The translations under genes and the position numbers were made by a program. This document shows, one piece after another, positions 21,436-34,369 of a DNA stretch of 64,000 bases. Each line of letters opens with the position of its first letter. Positions within the stretch are counted from its first letter, which is position 1. Origin of the DNA: Sindora glabra (taxonomy: Eukaryota > Streptophyta > Magnoliopsida > Fabales > Fabaceae). The stretch covers positions 1,426,001-1,490,000 of the forward strand of contig CM035233.1 of the NCBI GenBank assembly GCA_020226215.1, in the 5' to 3' direction. The notes under the pieces are model-generated. The model did no database searches. It was not told the origin of the DNA and worked only from the letters and a program-made list of their open reading frames with translations.

Positions 21436-22919
21436 CTTAGTAATAGGGCGGTGTCTTTGGGTAGGCAAGTAAGGTACTTGCCTTAGGCCTCCAATTTTTC
21501 CTAAACCCCATTTATAATTTTTTTATTTTATATAGTCATTAAACAATTAGTTAAACTTCAAATCTAATGGTAATTACTCTCTTTAGAATTATTTGTATGG
21601 TAATTAACATTGATTATACAATCTGCAACTAATTAAAAATAATTAGGGATTTATTTCTTAATTAGTTGCACATTTTTTGTATAACTATACAAAATAAGTG
21701 ACTAATAACTAAAAAAAATTAGTTATATATTGTGATCCAACAATAATTACTCTCTTTAGGATTATTTCTTAATTAGTTACAGATTTTTTGTATGACTATA
21801 CAAAATAAATAACTAATTGGGGAATATTTAGGAATTTATTTCTTAATTAGTTGCAGATTTTTTGTATGACTATATAAAATAAATGACTAATGATTAATGA
21901 CTATAAAAAATTAGTTATACATTATTAATCTAACAATAATTACTCTTTTTGGGATTATTTCCTAATTAGTTGCATATTTGTGTATTATTACTAACTAAAA
22001 AATTTCAATATTATAATTTATAACGGTTTTTTTTTATCTACATATACTATAGATTTTCAATATTTTCTATTCAAATTTTCCTAACTCTCATATTATTCTC
22101 TTTTCTTACTCTTATCTTCATACTCTTTTAAAGTAAATTCTCAAAATAAATTAATATCAAATTGAAAATTGTTGCAGCAGATAGTACGATGTGCAATTTT
22201 CTTTATTTATAAGTTTTTAGGTTCTATTATTTCATTATTTTTTTCTATTTACTTTACACATCTATTTTATTTATATTTTTATTGTTATTGTTATTTTATT
22301 TTATTTTTATACTTTATCATAATAGAAGATGTCAAATAGAAAGTATGAATGTGGCTTTGAAAAATTAAAAAAAAACTTTAGATATGATACTATCTTTGAT
22401 TTTTTATTTAAATCCTAAAATTTTAAAACTTTGTATGGGGATTAATTGCAAAAATATTGTATTAATCTTGAAAAATTTTTAAGTTTTAATGAACATTCTG
22501 ATATTAATAGTCTTAATTTATTTTCAGAATTGAAAGTATTGAGAGAAGTATTAACAAAAGAAATTTATACTCCAATAGAAGTATTAAACTATATTCATTT
22601 TCAAATATATGTATTGCTTATAGAATATTATTGACAATACTTGTAATGATTGTTACTACCGAAAGAAGTTTCTCAAAACTAAAATTGCTTAAATCAAATC
22701 TGAGATCAACTATGTTAGAAGATAGATTAAATGGATTAGCTATATTATCTATTGAGAGTAAAATGTTTAGAATTACTTGATTATAAAATATTGGTAAGTG
22801 ATTTTGCAGCTTAAAAATTTAGAAAAATAATATAAAAATTTAATGATTTATATTATACTAAGCCCTTTAATAATTTTGCCTAAGATCCTAAAATATCTAG
22901 ACACGACCCTACTTAGTAA
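21436..22919 (+). mobile_element. hAT element B with 8-bp target-site duplication
   Basis: The element is 21444-22911 (1468 bp). Its ends are TAGGGCGGTGTC and, on the other strand, TAGGGTCGTGTC (10 of 12 identical). It is flanked by identical 8-mers CTTAGTAA (21436-21443 and 22912-22919). It is closely similar to element A over its length and in the same orientation, only 82 bp away, but has a different target duplication, so the two inserted independently. Confidence 0.92.
22329..22830 (+). pseudogene. internally deleted hAT transposase relic in element B
   Basis: It starts MSNRKYECGFEKLKK and continues like the element A relic. Relative to A it lacks 13 bp near 22592, which shifts the frame, and has an extra T near 22768. 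The dimerisation-region sequence TTERSFSKLKLLKSNLRS then MLEDRLNGLAILSIES is better preserved here than in A, reading in the shifted frame. Not functional. Confidence 0.8.
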
Positions 22920-24138
22920 ATGGATAACTTATTTAACAAATAATAGCAACCTTATATAACTATTTTATATTACTTATGTATACAAATATAACAATCCTTA
23001 GTCAAAGCCCTATTTCTATCTTGTATCATACATCACTTTTGCTTAACGATGATAGTTTACAATAGTCAATAAGAAAATACAATATAATATCCATTTAATC
23101 CACATTCATAAAGTAGCACAAATATTCTGCAAGCTTAAAATGACAAATAATAGGTAATCATAGACATTATAGATAATATCAATCAACTCTCGTGTTAGGA
23201 TTTACTCTTATCTTGCTTAACATTTTCCTTATCCACTCTCCATGAGCACTTAAGTGAGATATGGGCGTATGATGTGATACAAATGCTTGGTTATAAGATA
23301 TAAGGCAATAGTCTTTTGCATTTACTAGAATCCTTGGCACTTACTAAAATTGCTCTAACTTTTATAAGAAGTCTTTAGCCAGATAGTTATAATTTATCAT
23401 TGTTCACAAGTGAGAGTTTTTAAAGCTTGATTTTTTTATGCCCATACAAAGAAAATCTAGGTTTAGTATCATGCATGCTTATGAATAAAAGTAGTTAAAT
23501 CACCTTGTAACTTTTGAGCCCTACCTTATCTCTTCCTAATATTTTTCACATCTAGTATAATTTCACAACATCAAGTCACTATCGTTTCAATTCATCATCA
23601 TTTCTTAATATATATCATCATCTTATTCAATATGCAATCCTGTTGGGATTTCGTTGCAATCTGAATACATTTATAACTAATAAATAATTAAATTATAGTT
23701 ATACAACAATTCACACACTTTCATATGTTCTTAATGGGATTATCATAATAAATTATTATAAGCATATTTACTAAACATTTTCGATAGTTATGTGTATACA
23801 TATATTACATCATGTATCATCATGTATAATCATATTCTTTCATTATCAAGTATTTAAACACATATTCATCACAAATCGATATGATTATTTCTATCGACAC
23901 CATACAATATATCAATAACTTAATTCCAGTATCATACATTTAACTTAACAAGATAAAATTCTTGTACCTACTACCCAAATACTTTACATAATATTAATTT
24001 ATTAGCATACATAATTATTCTTGACTACGATATGGTATTTGAATACACTATTCAAATATAAGCATTTAAAATTGAAGTTTGAAGCTCATACTCAAGTACC
24101 ATATCTAAATATAGTCATCCAGAGACTACTTGTTTTAA

Positions 24139-25452
24139 GCATACTTGATAATAGCTTTAGGAATACAAGTTCTGAATCATACTCAAATATTATATTTGAG
24201 TATTGCAATCTAAAAATGAGTTTTTACTTTGCTAATTGAGTATAGTACCCAAATGTAGCCTTAAAAATGAGCCTTCAAGCTTATATTCAATACTATATTT
24301 GAATGTAATTATGAAATTTCTAAAGATTTATGTAATTTGCAAACTTTAAACCAAATTCTCTTCTTTAAATCATAAATATCACTTCCTACTCAAAATTCAT
24401 TGTACAAGAAACATCTAACAAGATTTTTTAGCTATAGATAACATAAACTCATTTTAATTAATAAAATTCTAACATCAAATCATTAATTTCATAAAAATCA
24501 TCCAATAACTAAATTAATAAATTAAACTTTTAATTATTTCAATATATATGCTATACAAATAGGAAGTAATCGACTAGCATACTTGATAATAGCTTTAGGA
24601 ATACAAGTTTTGAATCATACTCAAATATTATATTTGGGTATTGTAATCTAAAAATGAGTTGTTATTTTGGTAATTGAATATAGTACCCAAATGTAGCTTT
24701 AAAAATGAGCCTTCAAGCTTATATTCAATACTATATTTGAATGTAATTATGAAATTTCTAGAGATTTATGTGATTTGCAAAATTTAAACCAAATTCTCTT
24801 CTTTAAATCATAAATATCACTTCCCACTCAAAATTCATTATACAAGAAACATCTAACAAGGTTTTTTAGCTATAAATAATATAAACTCATTTTAATCAAC
24901 AAAATTCTAACATCAAATCATTAATTTCATAAAAATCATCCAATAACTAAATTAACAAATTAAACTTTTAATTATTTCAATATATATGCTATACAAATAG
25001 GAAGTAATCAACTAGCATACTTGATAATAGCTTTAGGAATACAAGTTCTGAATCATACTCAAATATTATATTTGAGTATTGCAATCTAAAAATGAGTTTT
25101 TATTTTGCTAATTAAGTATAGTACCCAAATGTAGCCTTAAAATTGAGCCTTCAAGCTTATATTCAATACTATATTTGAATGTAATTATGAAATTTCTAAA
25201 GATTTATGTAATTTGCAAACTTTAAACCAAATTCTCTTCTTTAAATCATAAATATCACTTCCTACTCAAAATTCATTGTACAAGAAACATCTAACAAGAT
25301 TTTTTAGCTATAGATAACATAAACTCATTTTAATTAATAAAATTCTAACATCAAATCATTAATTTCATAAAAATCATCCAATAACTAAATTAACAAATTA
25401 AACTTTTAATTATTTCAATATATATTCCATACAAATAGGAAGTAATCGACTA
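24139..25452 (+). repeat. three tandem copies of a 438-bp unit
   Basis: Units start at 24139, 24577 and 25015, each with GCATACTTGATAATAGCTTT, giving an exact 438-bp period twice. The copies differ by scattered substitutions only. Each carries near-palindromic phrases such as CAAATATTATATTTG. Units 1 and 3 look closer to each other than to unit 2. The end of unit 3 leads into unrelated sequence at about 25453. Confidence 0.93.
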
Positions 25453-26318
25453 TTGTAGTTTAATACTTAGTTCACAAACAAGAATTATATTCTATTACTT
25501 AATTTACAAATAGGAAGCATTATTTGACTACAGTAGTAGACTACTTGCATCTAATGGTAAATTCAACTTTTGATATTTGAATATAATATCTAAATACATC
25601 TTTTTGAGGGTTAGTATTTAAACATTATACTCGAATGCTGATCTATAATCTCCAAAAATTCATGCAAAAATGCAAAGCCACTCCCTAACTTTACTCTATT
25701 TAACTAATATGCAATAAAACTAGTTCATCTAACATCATTCAAGCAACAACAAGAATGTTTTCCTACTACCAACAATTAGAATTTACCTTAATTAATAAGA
25801 TGCTAACTTTAAATCATCAATGTCATAGAAATTTAACTTATAACTAAATTAAAAAATTAAACTAAAGTTTTAGCTAGTTAAATAAATTATCTATTTACTT
25901 CATATTGAGGAGAGAAAGAAAAGCTAGAAGGATGATAATTTTGTCCTTATCAAAGAAAAAGTAAACTAAATCTTTAATTTCTAACTTCTAACTCTTTTCG
26001 TACAAAATCATTAACAAAATTTTCATAACAAAAGGAATTACATGGAGTTAGCTACGAATTTAAGGTTTCCTTGAATCTCTGTTTAAATTATTGCTAAATA
26101 TTCAAGGGAATGGAGATGAACAAGGGAAGGAGGAAGAATTGGGCTAGGCAATAAAATGGGGAAAAGAAATAGGTTAAAGGGCTTATGAATGTCCATAAAG
26201 GCATTCTAGTAATTTTGTATGATTTTAAGGGTAATTTGAAAAAAAATATTTTCTAAATTTTCTCCATTCACCTTTATTCAATTCTATTATACACTAACTC
26301 ATATGAAATTCTATTCTT

Positions 26319-26320
<2 letters not shown>

Positions 26321-26375
<55 letters not shown>
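26321..26375. repeat. (AT)n microsatellite, ~27 units
   Basis: Uninterrupted TA dinucleotide tract of about 55 bp, inside the LTR-like region. Confidence 0.97.
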
Positions 26376-26378
<3 letters not shown>

Positions 26379-26656
26379 AAATATTATTTTCTTCAATGTA
26401 ACTCTTACCCTAAATGCATCCACAATGATTTATCAACTACCATACATATAAAGTTTTGATGAACTAAATAAATTAAGTAACTCCTAATTTTACACAATCT
26501 TATAATTATTTAATTTTTCTTACTATTGCAATAAAATTTTATTTTCTTTATACAACATCTCACCTTAACCATACCTACATCAAATAATTAATTACCATGT
26601 TTAGGAAAATATTAATAAAATGATGATGAAATATCTTAATTTTCTAAGGATGTTAC

Positions 26657-28129
26657 AAGATTAATGATGAACGAAATGATATTATCATAAGATGATAATA
26701 TTAATGACAAAGAATTATATGTGCTTGCTATTGTTACAATAAACATAGGGATACTTGAGTGCACACATCAAGTAAGGTATGATGATATAATTTGGCCAAT
26801 TAGTAGGCTTTATTATTAAATAGCAAAATGCTCTATGCTTACTATGTATGTAACTCTATCAAATACTAAAATAAATAATTAAAAATATAAAATATATTTA
26901 AAACAAGTGTTATGCTATGTTAATATCATTGCAAATTTGTAATGTTCAATCTACTAGTGTATGTGTACTCATATTAGATTAGCAAAATGTATTTATTCAG
27001 TTAGTATTATAACCACATGGTCTTTGCTTGAGATAGTAGAGTGTTGCATCTTTTTATGCATCTTTTTGCCATACTAAACCTTTCACCACATCCCTAGCCT
27101 AGTTAAACATGATTTCTTGAGAAGACAAATGAGAATTTTTTTTTCTATTTACTTGATTGATGCTTAATTAAGAAAGAATTAAGACAAAATATTTGTTTAG
27201 GGAAAGTCTTACTAGTATAATGCTTTACAAGTTAAAATCTAATAAGGATAATGAACTAGTTTAAGAACTTTTGATGGGTTATATGATTAAGATAAGGGAA
27301 TAAGTTGAGAGTTAAAATACAATTGATGTATCAAACTATGAGAGCCAAGAATTTTGAATGACATACTTATGCTAGTTGAACTTAAATGAATGATTTATGC
27401 TATGACATAATATTTGAAAGTATAATTTTGCAAATCCATTTTAGATTTTACATGACCTATATATGTAAACTAATTTTGGAATATTATGTATTTTCCTAAA
27501 ACTTGAGTTTTATATTATATAGAGTGTATGACAAAAGTTTACTACCTAAGTTTAGAGCGAAATTTCATTAATAAGTTATAGTTTTCTCACCCATTCTTTA
27601 ACATTTTTAAGTATTTAAGATAATAGTTTAGAAGTTACTTGTAAATCAACATTATATTCATGTATGCATGAATGCCAAGTATGTGATTTTAGTATGCATA
27701 TTTTAATGAGTATAATTACCTAGCCAAAATAATCCCAGCATGAGTTTGATGAAAATGTCATGATTACATTGTTTTCTATAAAACTTACATAATTCTTTTA
27801 TTTCAAAATTTCATATTTCCTTTAAAAGTGTGTGGAAGTAATTTCTACATGATGTGAAAATCAAGTTTTCTTTTTTCCAAATTGTATGAAAAGGTTTTAG
27901 AGAAATATGATTTTAATGGTCTCTTAGGTCACCATCTTGGTGAGCTATGCCAATTATGGTATGAAAAATTAGGGCATGATATTTAGTTTGATGGCTTATT
28001 TATTTTGTCATTTTTGCTAACTAAAGTTCTATCATTATAAGGATTGAATAACTTATAACTCTTAATTGAGTGATATCTAACTAAAATTGCCTTCTTACTT
28101 CTATTATCCAATTTTTTTCTTTTTTTTTC
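26657..28129. other. AT-rich region with no assignable feature
   Basis: No coding frame or repeat boundary that I can support. It could include further decayed sequence of the copia relic that follows; I looked for a copia reverse-transcriptase YVDD region on the minus strand and did not find one. Confidence 0.45.
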
Positions 28130-28440
28130 TTTTCTAGCATATGCACATAACATAGTGAGCCAAAAACTCTTAAATAACTTATTATAGGCTTTTTCCCTTG
28201 TCTATACATTCTTAAAGGTTAAATCACTCAATCTTCTAGCTTGACACCTATTTAAAATATATACTACATATGAAATTGCTTCATCTTAAAATCATTTTGG
28301 CATTTTTTTTTATTTTAAGCACGTTTCCAATCATGTTTTACATGGAATGATTTTTTCTCTAAGCTATACCATTGCACTATGAATTGTATAGAGTAATTAC
28401 CTCATGTAAAATCTCTTTATCTTATAATACCTTTTGAATT
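28130..28440 (-). pseudogene. Ty1/copia integrase relic
   Basis: On the minus strand the translation shows fragments in the order of a copia integrase C-terminal core: NGIA and RKNHSM (compare the family NGVAERKNRT), NMIGNVLK, DEAISYVVYILNRCQAR (compare AVYLLNRCPT) and REKAYNKLFKSFW (compare the KPSVSHLRVFG block). Stops and frameshifts interrupt it throughout. No gag, protease or reverse transcriptase could be placed next to it, so it is a small remnant. Confidence 0.7.
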
Positions 28441-28979
28441 GTATAGACTTTATTAACAATTAAAAAAGTTATATTTCTTTACTATTTGTATTGTATTTCT
28501 TATTCTTTCCCTAACTTATGACCAATAAATTTCTCATAAAAGCCATGTTATTATTTCATTATTTATGAATTTTGTTACTTGTTTCACTTATAATCTACAA
28601 AATCTATACGTATCTTATATTGCTCTCATTTTTTATACACAACAATGAATAATTATCAATGTAGTCCAAAAATCTTATCACTAGTCCTTATGTGAATAAT
28701 AAACTAATTTAACTAAAATCATATCATTGTGAAATAGGAGTTTTTGTTCTCTAAGTTAAATATATACAATGATATTCCATAATATTTAAGTATATAAGTA
28801 ACTTAGCAATAGAGCTTTTACATATTTAGGAGCAACAATTGTAGATATATTTATTCATTCTTAATACTTACTATATTAATTTTATTTTCATAAGCATAAT
28901 GAGATGTTTATTTTCTAATTATAGCCTAGAACATTGAGGATAAAATGTTAGAAGATGTACAAATAGGGGTAATAAAAAA

Positions 28980-30700
28980 ATTAGATAATCCTATGAATAC
29001 TTTTAAAGGAGAAGATAAATGTTTTTTTAAGAAGCTCATTAGCTTAGATGGTTCAAATGATGAGAAGTATCCACAATTCAACAAAAAAGGTAAAATTTCA
29101 ACATTTGATGGTTGAATTAGAGTTGGAATTTTTTAATCTAAACACATTCAAAGATGCAATCAAAAGTTACAATATATACTTAAGGAAATCATTTTTTTTT
29201 AAAATGACCAAGTGAAATACAAAGTAATATGTGTAACAAAAAGGTGTAAATGGGTATGTTTATGTTCATTTAGTAACAATACCAAAATTATTTAATCAAA
29301 ACTTTGTATAAAAAACATACATGTCTTAGCAAGTAAGAAACTACTTTGTTAATTGAGAGTGATTAGTAAAGAAGTTAACTTTTAAACTTAATGAACAACT
29401 AAACATGAATGATTGAGAAGCAAATAACCACATGAAGGTTACATATAGTGTTATGGCACTTGATCATTTTATTTGTAAGGCCTTCAAATTGGCTAGAAAA
29501 GTAATTGAGATTAAAAAATTTAGTAATATGTTAAATTATATAAACATGTAGGAGAATTAAAATAGATTGATCCAATGCCTTTAATTGAGTTACTTGTCAA
29601 CATGTTGCCACCTAAATTATTTCTTGTATTTAGTAAGTATTATATAATTCAAGAATATTATAAGAAAAGTCTTATAGAAGGGTGTAAGCCATTTATTAGA
29701 TTAGATAGGTGCTTTCTTAATGGCATTTATATAATTGCTTATGGAATTATTAAATCTAAGACAAAAGAGTCAACGAGATAGTTCTTAACCATGTTGATTT
29801 GAGACATAAGGGATACAAAGAAGTATGGATGGAATATTATGTCTAATTATTTTGTAAGTTTATAGTATATCATAGTTAATGTTACTAATAGTAAAATTAA
29901 AAAAAATGAAATATTTTGTAAGGGTTATTGCCTACCATGTAGGAGTCGCAACTAAAGCTTAATATAGATTCTACATAAGAAACATTTGAGAAAATATCAA
30001 AAAGGGGAAAGAATATAGAGATTATTACTAAAGAGTTATAAAATGTATCAATATAAGATAATTTAAGGCTTTCATGAACACAATAAGAAAATTGCATCCA
30101 AAGGTAGGAGAGTACCCACACAATATCTTACTTTCTAGTTAGATGAAGGCAACAATTAGTTGTTACCCAAAGAATGACACACTTGTGAACAACATTTGTG
30201 AGTAATCTAAGTTGCACATAATGCAACACAAAAGCAAATTTATAATCACTATAGCTAAGGAGATTAGATGTTGAAGCATGAGAAAAATGAAGGATAACAA
30301 ATATATAAGGCAAGATACTAAGAGCCAAATCTTTAAAGGCTTATAATAAGTTAGAAATAACAAAAAGGCAAAAAAAGAGAGCATGTTAATTATGAACATT
30401 GCAATCAGTGGGTGACCTTAAGTTTAAAATATTTGAAGTGTCCTACATAGATATGTTAGATAGAGTACAAAGGGACTTAGGAGTTGTAATATGTTCTTGT
30501 AAGATTTAACAAGTGGAATACCCTGCAAGTATACAATAGTTGCATTGTCATATTGTAACTTGAAGCTTAAAAACTATGTCCATCACAATTATAGTATGAC
30601 TGCATTTAATAAGGCATATACACCATTCATTACACCAATACCTAATTAGAAGTATTAAGTTAAGAATCCAATCTATCCACCCCATATGGTAGCTTGGTAG
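28980..30700 (+). pseudogene. Mutator-like (MULE) transposase pseudogene
   Basis: Relic blocks occur in MuDR order on the + strand: an N-terminal domain (FKDAIKSYNIYLRKSF at about 29140-29190), AFKLARKVIEIKKF (about 29485), and the transposase core LIEGCKPFIRLDRCFLNG with YIIAYGIIKSKTKEST (29670-29780). The C-terminal SWIM zinc finger is CSC, then SGIPCKYTIVALSY (30490-30560). It is followed by YSMTAFNKAYTPFITPIP, as in other plant MULEs. The finger reads CKY where the family has CKH. Several stops and frameshifts make it non-functional. I could not find terminal inverted repeats around it. Confidence 0.82.
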
Positions 30701-33700
30701 GCATCTTATATCAAAGTGAATTCAATAAAAATATAAATCAAGTAATCCATTCAAGCTAACTAGAAATTATGGAAGAAGAAATATTCAAAATGTTAACAAA
30801 TAGAACATTATACCATGGGGTGTGAGAATTCAATTAAGTAATCCAATAAAGCCAATAACAAAACAAATAAGGATAGTGTTTAAAAAATTCAAAATTTCTA
30901 GATTATGATTAACCCACTTCTCTAATTCCAATATTCACAAGTGTAATATGTTATCATAGATATATTTAATTTTTTTATTTACTTTATAAACTAAGTTTTC
31001 ATTTTATTTTTCATAGATATTTGCTTCTTTGTTTATTTTTTATTTTATACTAAACATTGGAAATGTAATGGATAGTTCTAGTTTATATGAAAATTCAAAT
31101 TACATAATCCATATATTAATATACTAACTAAAAACATAAAATTAAAATTATAACTCTGTAGAAGAAGATACAAATTAAGAATAAAATAATAAGTTGCTTA
31201 GTTTCCTATAATAGTTGGTTAAAATCTATATTCCTAATTAATTTTTCCATTAAATTCAATCACTTTAACAATTTTCATCACCAAAAGTGGAATGTCCTTG
31301 GACCATAAATACTTTGTAGTCTTTGCCCTTTTTTATTTTAAGAAATTTTCCTATAACGTTAATTCAACACTTTTTCCAAACATACCTTTCAATTGAAAGG
31401 CTCTCTTTCTACAAAATTCATGCCTATTTCGTATAGGCATTTTAGATGTAATCGGTCTAAAGGAGTTAAAAATAATAAAATAAGCATTATTTGCTAGGTA
31501 ATTCATTTTTTAATGATCTAAAGAAGAATCAATCACATTCTGTCCATCAAGCAAGTAGTTTGTAAAAGTCCTAAAATATAAAGAGTGAGGATTTCTAGTG
31601 TTAATTCTTAATTTGCTAGTGGAAGATTGTGATAATATATTTCTTAAAATTAATACTAGTTCCCAAATTAGTTCACATTTATCAAGAACCATATTTGGCT
31701 AATGATGAGAATATTCTTGTTTAGAAAGAATAAAACAACCTTATTATGAAATAATACCTAATTTTAACTTAGCAAATCAGAATTTATGAGAAGTAAAACT
31801 TTCCTATAAACAATGCCCTTAATAGTATAGATAATATATAATAGAGATTTGCATATGAAAACCCTTCAAAGTTTAATGATATTGTAACTAATGGAGAGTC
31901 AATTGCATTAACGTAAGCAAAATTTCCATGCATGGACAATTTAAATCAATTCTAGATTATCCCTTTTGACAAAAATAATCATATTCACATAAAACAAATG
32001 AAAAACATTACTAAACAGTAATTTCTCTTTATATCTCAGCCAATTATATATTTCTCACATCCCTTTTCATTCTAAGTAAGTTCACTCAAATTAATATTTA
32101 CCAACATAGAGACAAGCAATGTAGAGATAATTTTTTTTAGAATTAATATTCACCAATATTGATAACCTCACACATTTAGAGTGATTATTATTTCACCATT
32201 TCACCATTTTTACAATCTTATTATTAGATGTCTCTATCTTATCATTCTTTTATTAAGGATTTTGCAATAAAAAAATTCAAAAGGTATGAAACGAAAGGCA
32301 ATGTACAACATACAAAAGCCCTACTTGTAAGGCTTTATTTAATTCAAAAATTTAAGGATCAAAAGATAGGTTTCTTCTATTGTATAAATTTTATCTATAA
32401 TAAATAGGAAAAAGTTATAACTATGTCTACAAAAATTGTATTATTCTAAGAAAATTTTTCTATAAAATGCTAAAAAAATATTAATAAAAATTAGATAGAA
32501 ATACATTGATCTCCTATGATTTTTAATGAAAATACATGAACTCTCTTTCTAGTTTCAAAACCTACAAAAATCTCTTTTGAAATATAAAAAATTACTACAT
32601 TTAAACCTAAATTTGAATTTTTCATTACAAAATGATGAGAAGAGATAACTATAGAGCTCAAATTAAAAAAATGAGATATTCTAAATATTTTGTATTTAAT
32701 AATGTGCATTGATTAAGTTTAAAGAGTTAAAATATGATAAAAATGTCAAATTTTAATGTAAGGACAATATTTTTTAGTAGTTTGAACTTAATTAAAGCAT
32801 AAATTTGATTACAAAACATTTAAAATATCTTATATTGTTTAATTTGAATCAATAATATGTTAAAATTTTTAGATCTCACATTAGTTTCTAAATAAAGATA
32901 TTAATGTTATTGATTCTGCTCAAAATATATTGCAGTTATACCAATACACATTGAGGTGTCGATCCCATAACTAAGAGATTAACAACCAAGTTAGTAAATG
33001 AAATTTTCAAATAAATAATCAAAATTATATGATAATGTTTTATAATATAATTTATATTGCCTATAATTTAAATTTAAGAAAATATTTTATAAAATAAACA
33101 TGGCATTAAGAATTACTATTATGTTTTATACATTTATTCCCTACTTTAATTCACATCTCAATTCCTTACTTTGGTTCAATTTAAACTCAATTGTTTGGGA
33201 TGTGAAACTACAATTGGAAGATGTATATTTGACATCCATATAAAAATTGATTGCATTAGATATGAACAAATTATTATTACTTTTAAGATGTGTAAGAATT
33301 ATTTTATTTGTTATTCAAAATCAATAATATATAAAATTGACAATACTGCAATACAAGACGAATATATTAAACCATTCTATTAGTTACAATTATATTTAAC
33401 AATACTACATAAAAAACACATGAAATTAAAAGTTATAATCTTTGATTATAAAATAAATAAAAAATAATGAAGAGTTTGAACATAAACTAATTTATAAACA
33501 TTTTAACTCTTGAAAAAGAATGAAAGTAGAAAAATAAAAATAATGTACATAAAAGATCATCTCAAGTCTTATAAAAGTTCTAGTCTAACTTGTAGTACAT
33601 TCTTATAGATTCTAAAGAAAAAGTATAAGAAAGATGCAAATTTTGAATGAAGGAAGGGTAAGCTTAGTGGTTAACTAAGCCATCAATTTATAGTGGATGA

Positions 33701-33749
33701 GAGGTTAAGAATTTTCAAAATTAACCTTCATTCTTTTAGATGTATCTAA

Positions 33750-34015
33750 ATAATTATTTGACCAAATTCATTACTGACTTATAGTTGAGTCAGATTCTTT
33801 AAATTCATAACTAACTTATAATTGAATTAACTTTCCTTAATTGTATCGAGATGGCTTAACCAAGTTCACTACTGACACATGGTTGAGTTAGCTTTCTTAA
33901 ATTTATCCTGTTTGATTATTGACACTTAGCTAACTTTACTTTCTAAAGTGTGTCAAGATAACAACTTAATTAGATTTGTTGCTGACTTAAAGTTAATTAG
34001 TTTTTTTAGGACCTA
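33750..34015 (+). repeat. degenerate minisatellite-like repeat
   Basis: About five imperfect units, 45-60 bp each, share the pattern TTCAYTACTGACTTATAGTTGAGTYAG then TTTCTTAAATT (units near 33760, 33805, 33860, 33915 and 33975). They lie in an otherwise unremarkable AT-rich stretch. Confidence 0.65.
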
Positions 34016-34345
34016 AAATAGAAAAAAATTAATAATGGCATTTATGAAAAAATTACATGATGATGTAATATTAATTCCTCATAAATCCAACATAATGCCA
34101 CCAATGAAACCAATTTAGTTCTTATTTTTATGCATTTGTTAGTTATACTTTGTTTAATACCCAATTATAAGTGACTATTATGTTATGGGTATAATGGTCT
34201 TAAGCCTAATGTAATTTGACTTGGTATGGATCCTATGATGTGTAGTATACCTGACCTAGCCTATTTAATTAATAAATTAATGATGGGTCTTCTACCTTTA
34301 TTACTTTATAAGGCTATAGGTTTTTCTTATCAAAGTGCAAAAAAG

Positions 34346-34369
34346 ATATTCTCTCCTTAGAGAGAATAT
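34346..34369. other. perfect hairpin, 10-bp stem
   Basis: ATATTCTCTC-CTTA-GAGAGAATAT is a perfect inverted repeat with a 4-nt loop. A second outer pairing (CTTATCAAA with TTTGATAA) surrounds it. It is followed by A-rich sequence. Confidence 0.7.

Larger units (their letters stand above)
22920..26656 (-). repeat. LTR-like region related to the 35-kb gypsy LTRs
   Basis: The right edge (AAGGATGTTACA) and the preceding sequence with phrases such as GGCATTCTAGTAATTT and AAGGGTAATTTGAA correspond in order to the right part of the LTRs at 34.9-36.5 and 41.4-43.0 kb. Phrases resembling CAATARTCAATAA...TATCCATTTAATCC near 23060 correspond to their left part. It is a diverged, enlarged relative, perhaps a solo LTR. 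The left boundary is uncertain, and the 438-bp triplication lies inside. Confidence 0.45.

Noticed and set aside
24139..25452. CRISPR-like or satellite array
   Set aside because: Three 438-bp units without spacers are a tandem duplication; the eukaryotic context rules out CRISPR.
26657..28129. Copia reverse transcriptase next to the integrase relic
   Set aside because: No YVDD-type or neighbouring motif was found on the minus strand.
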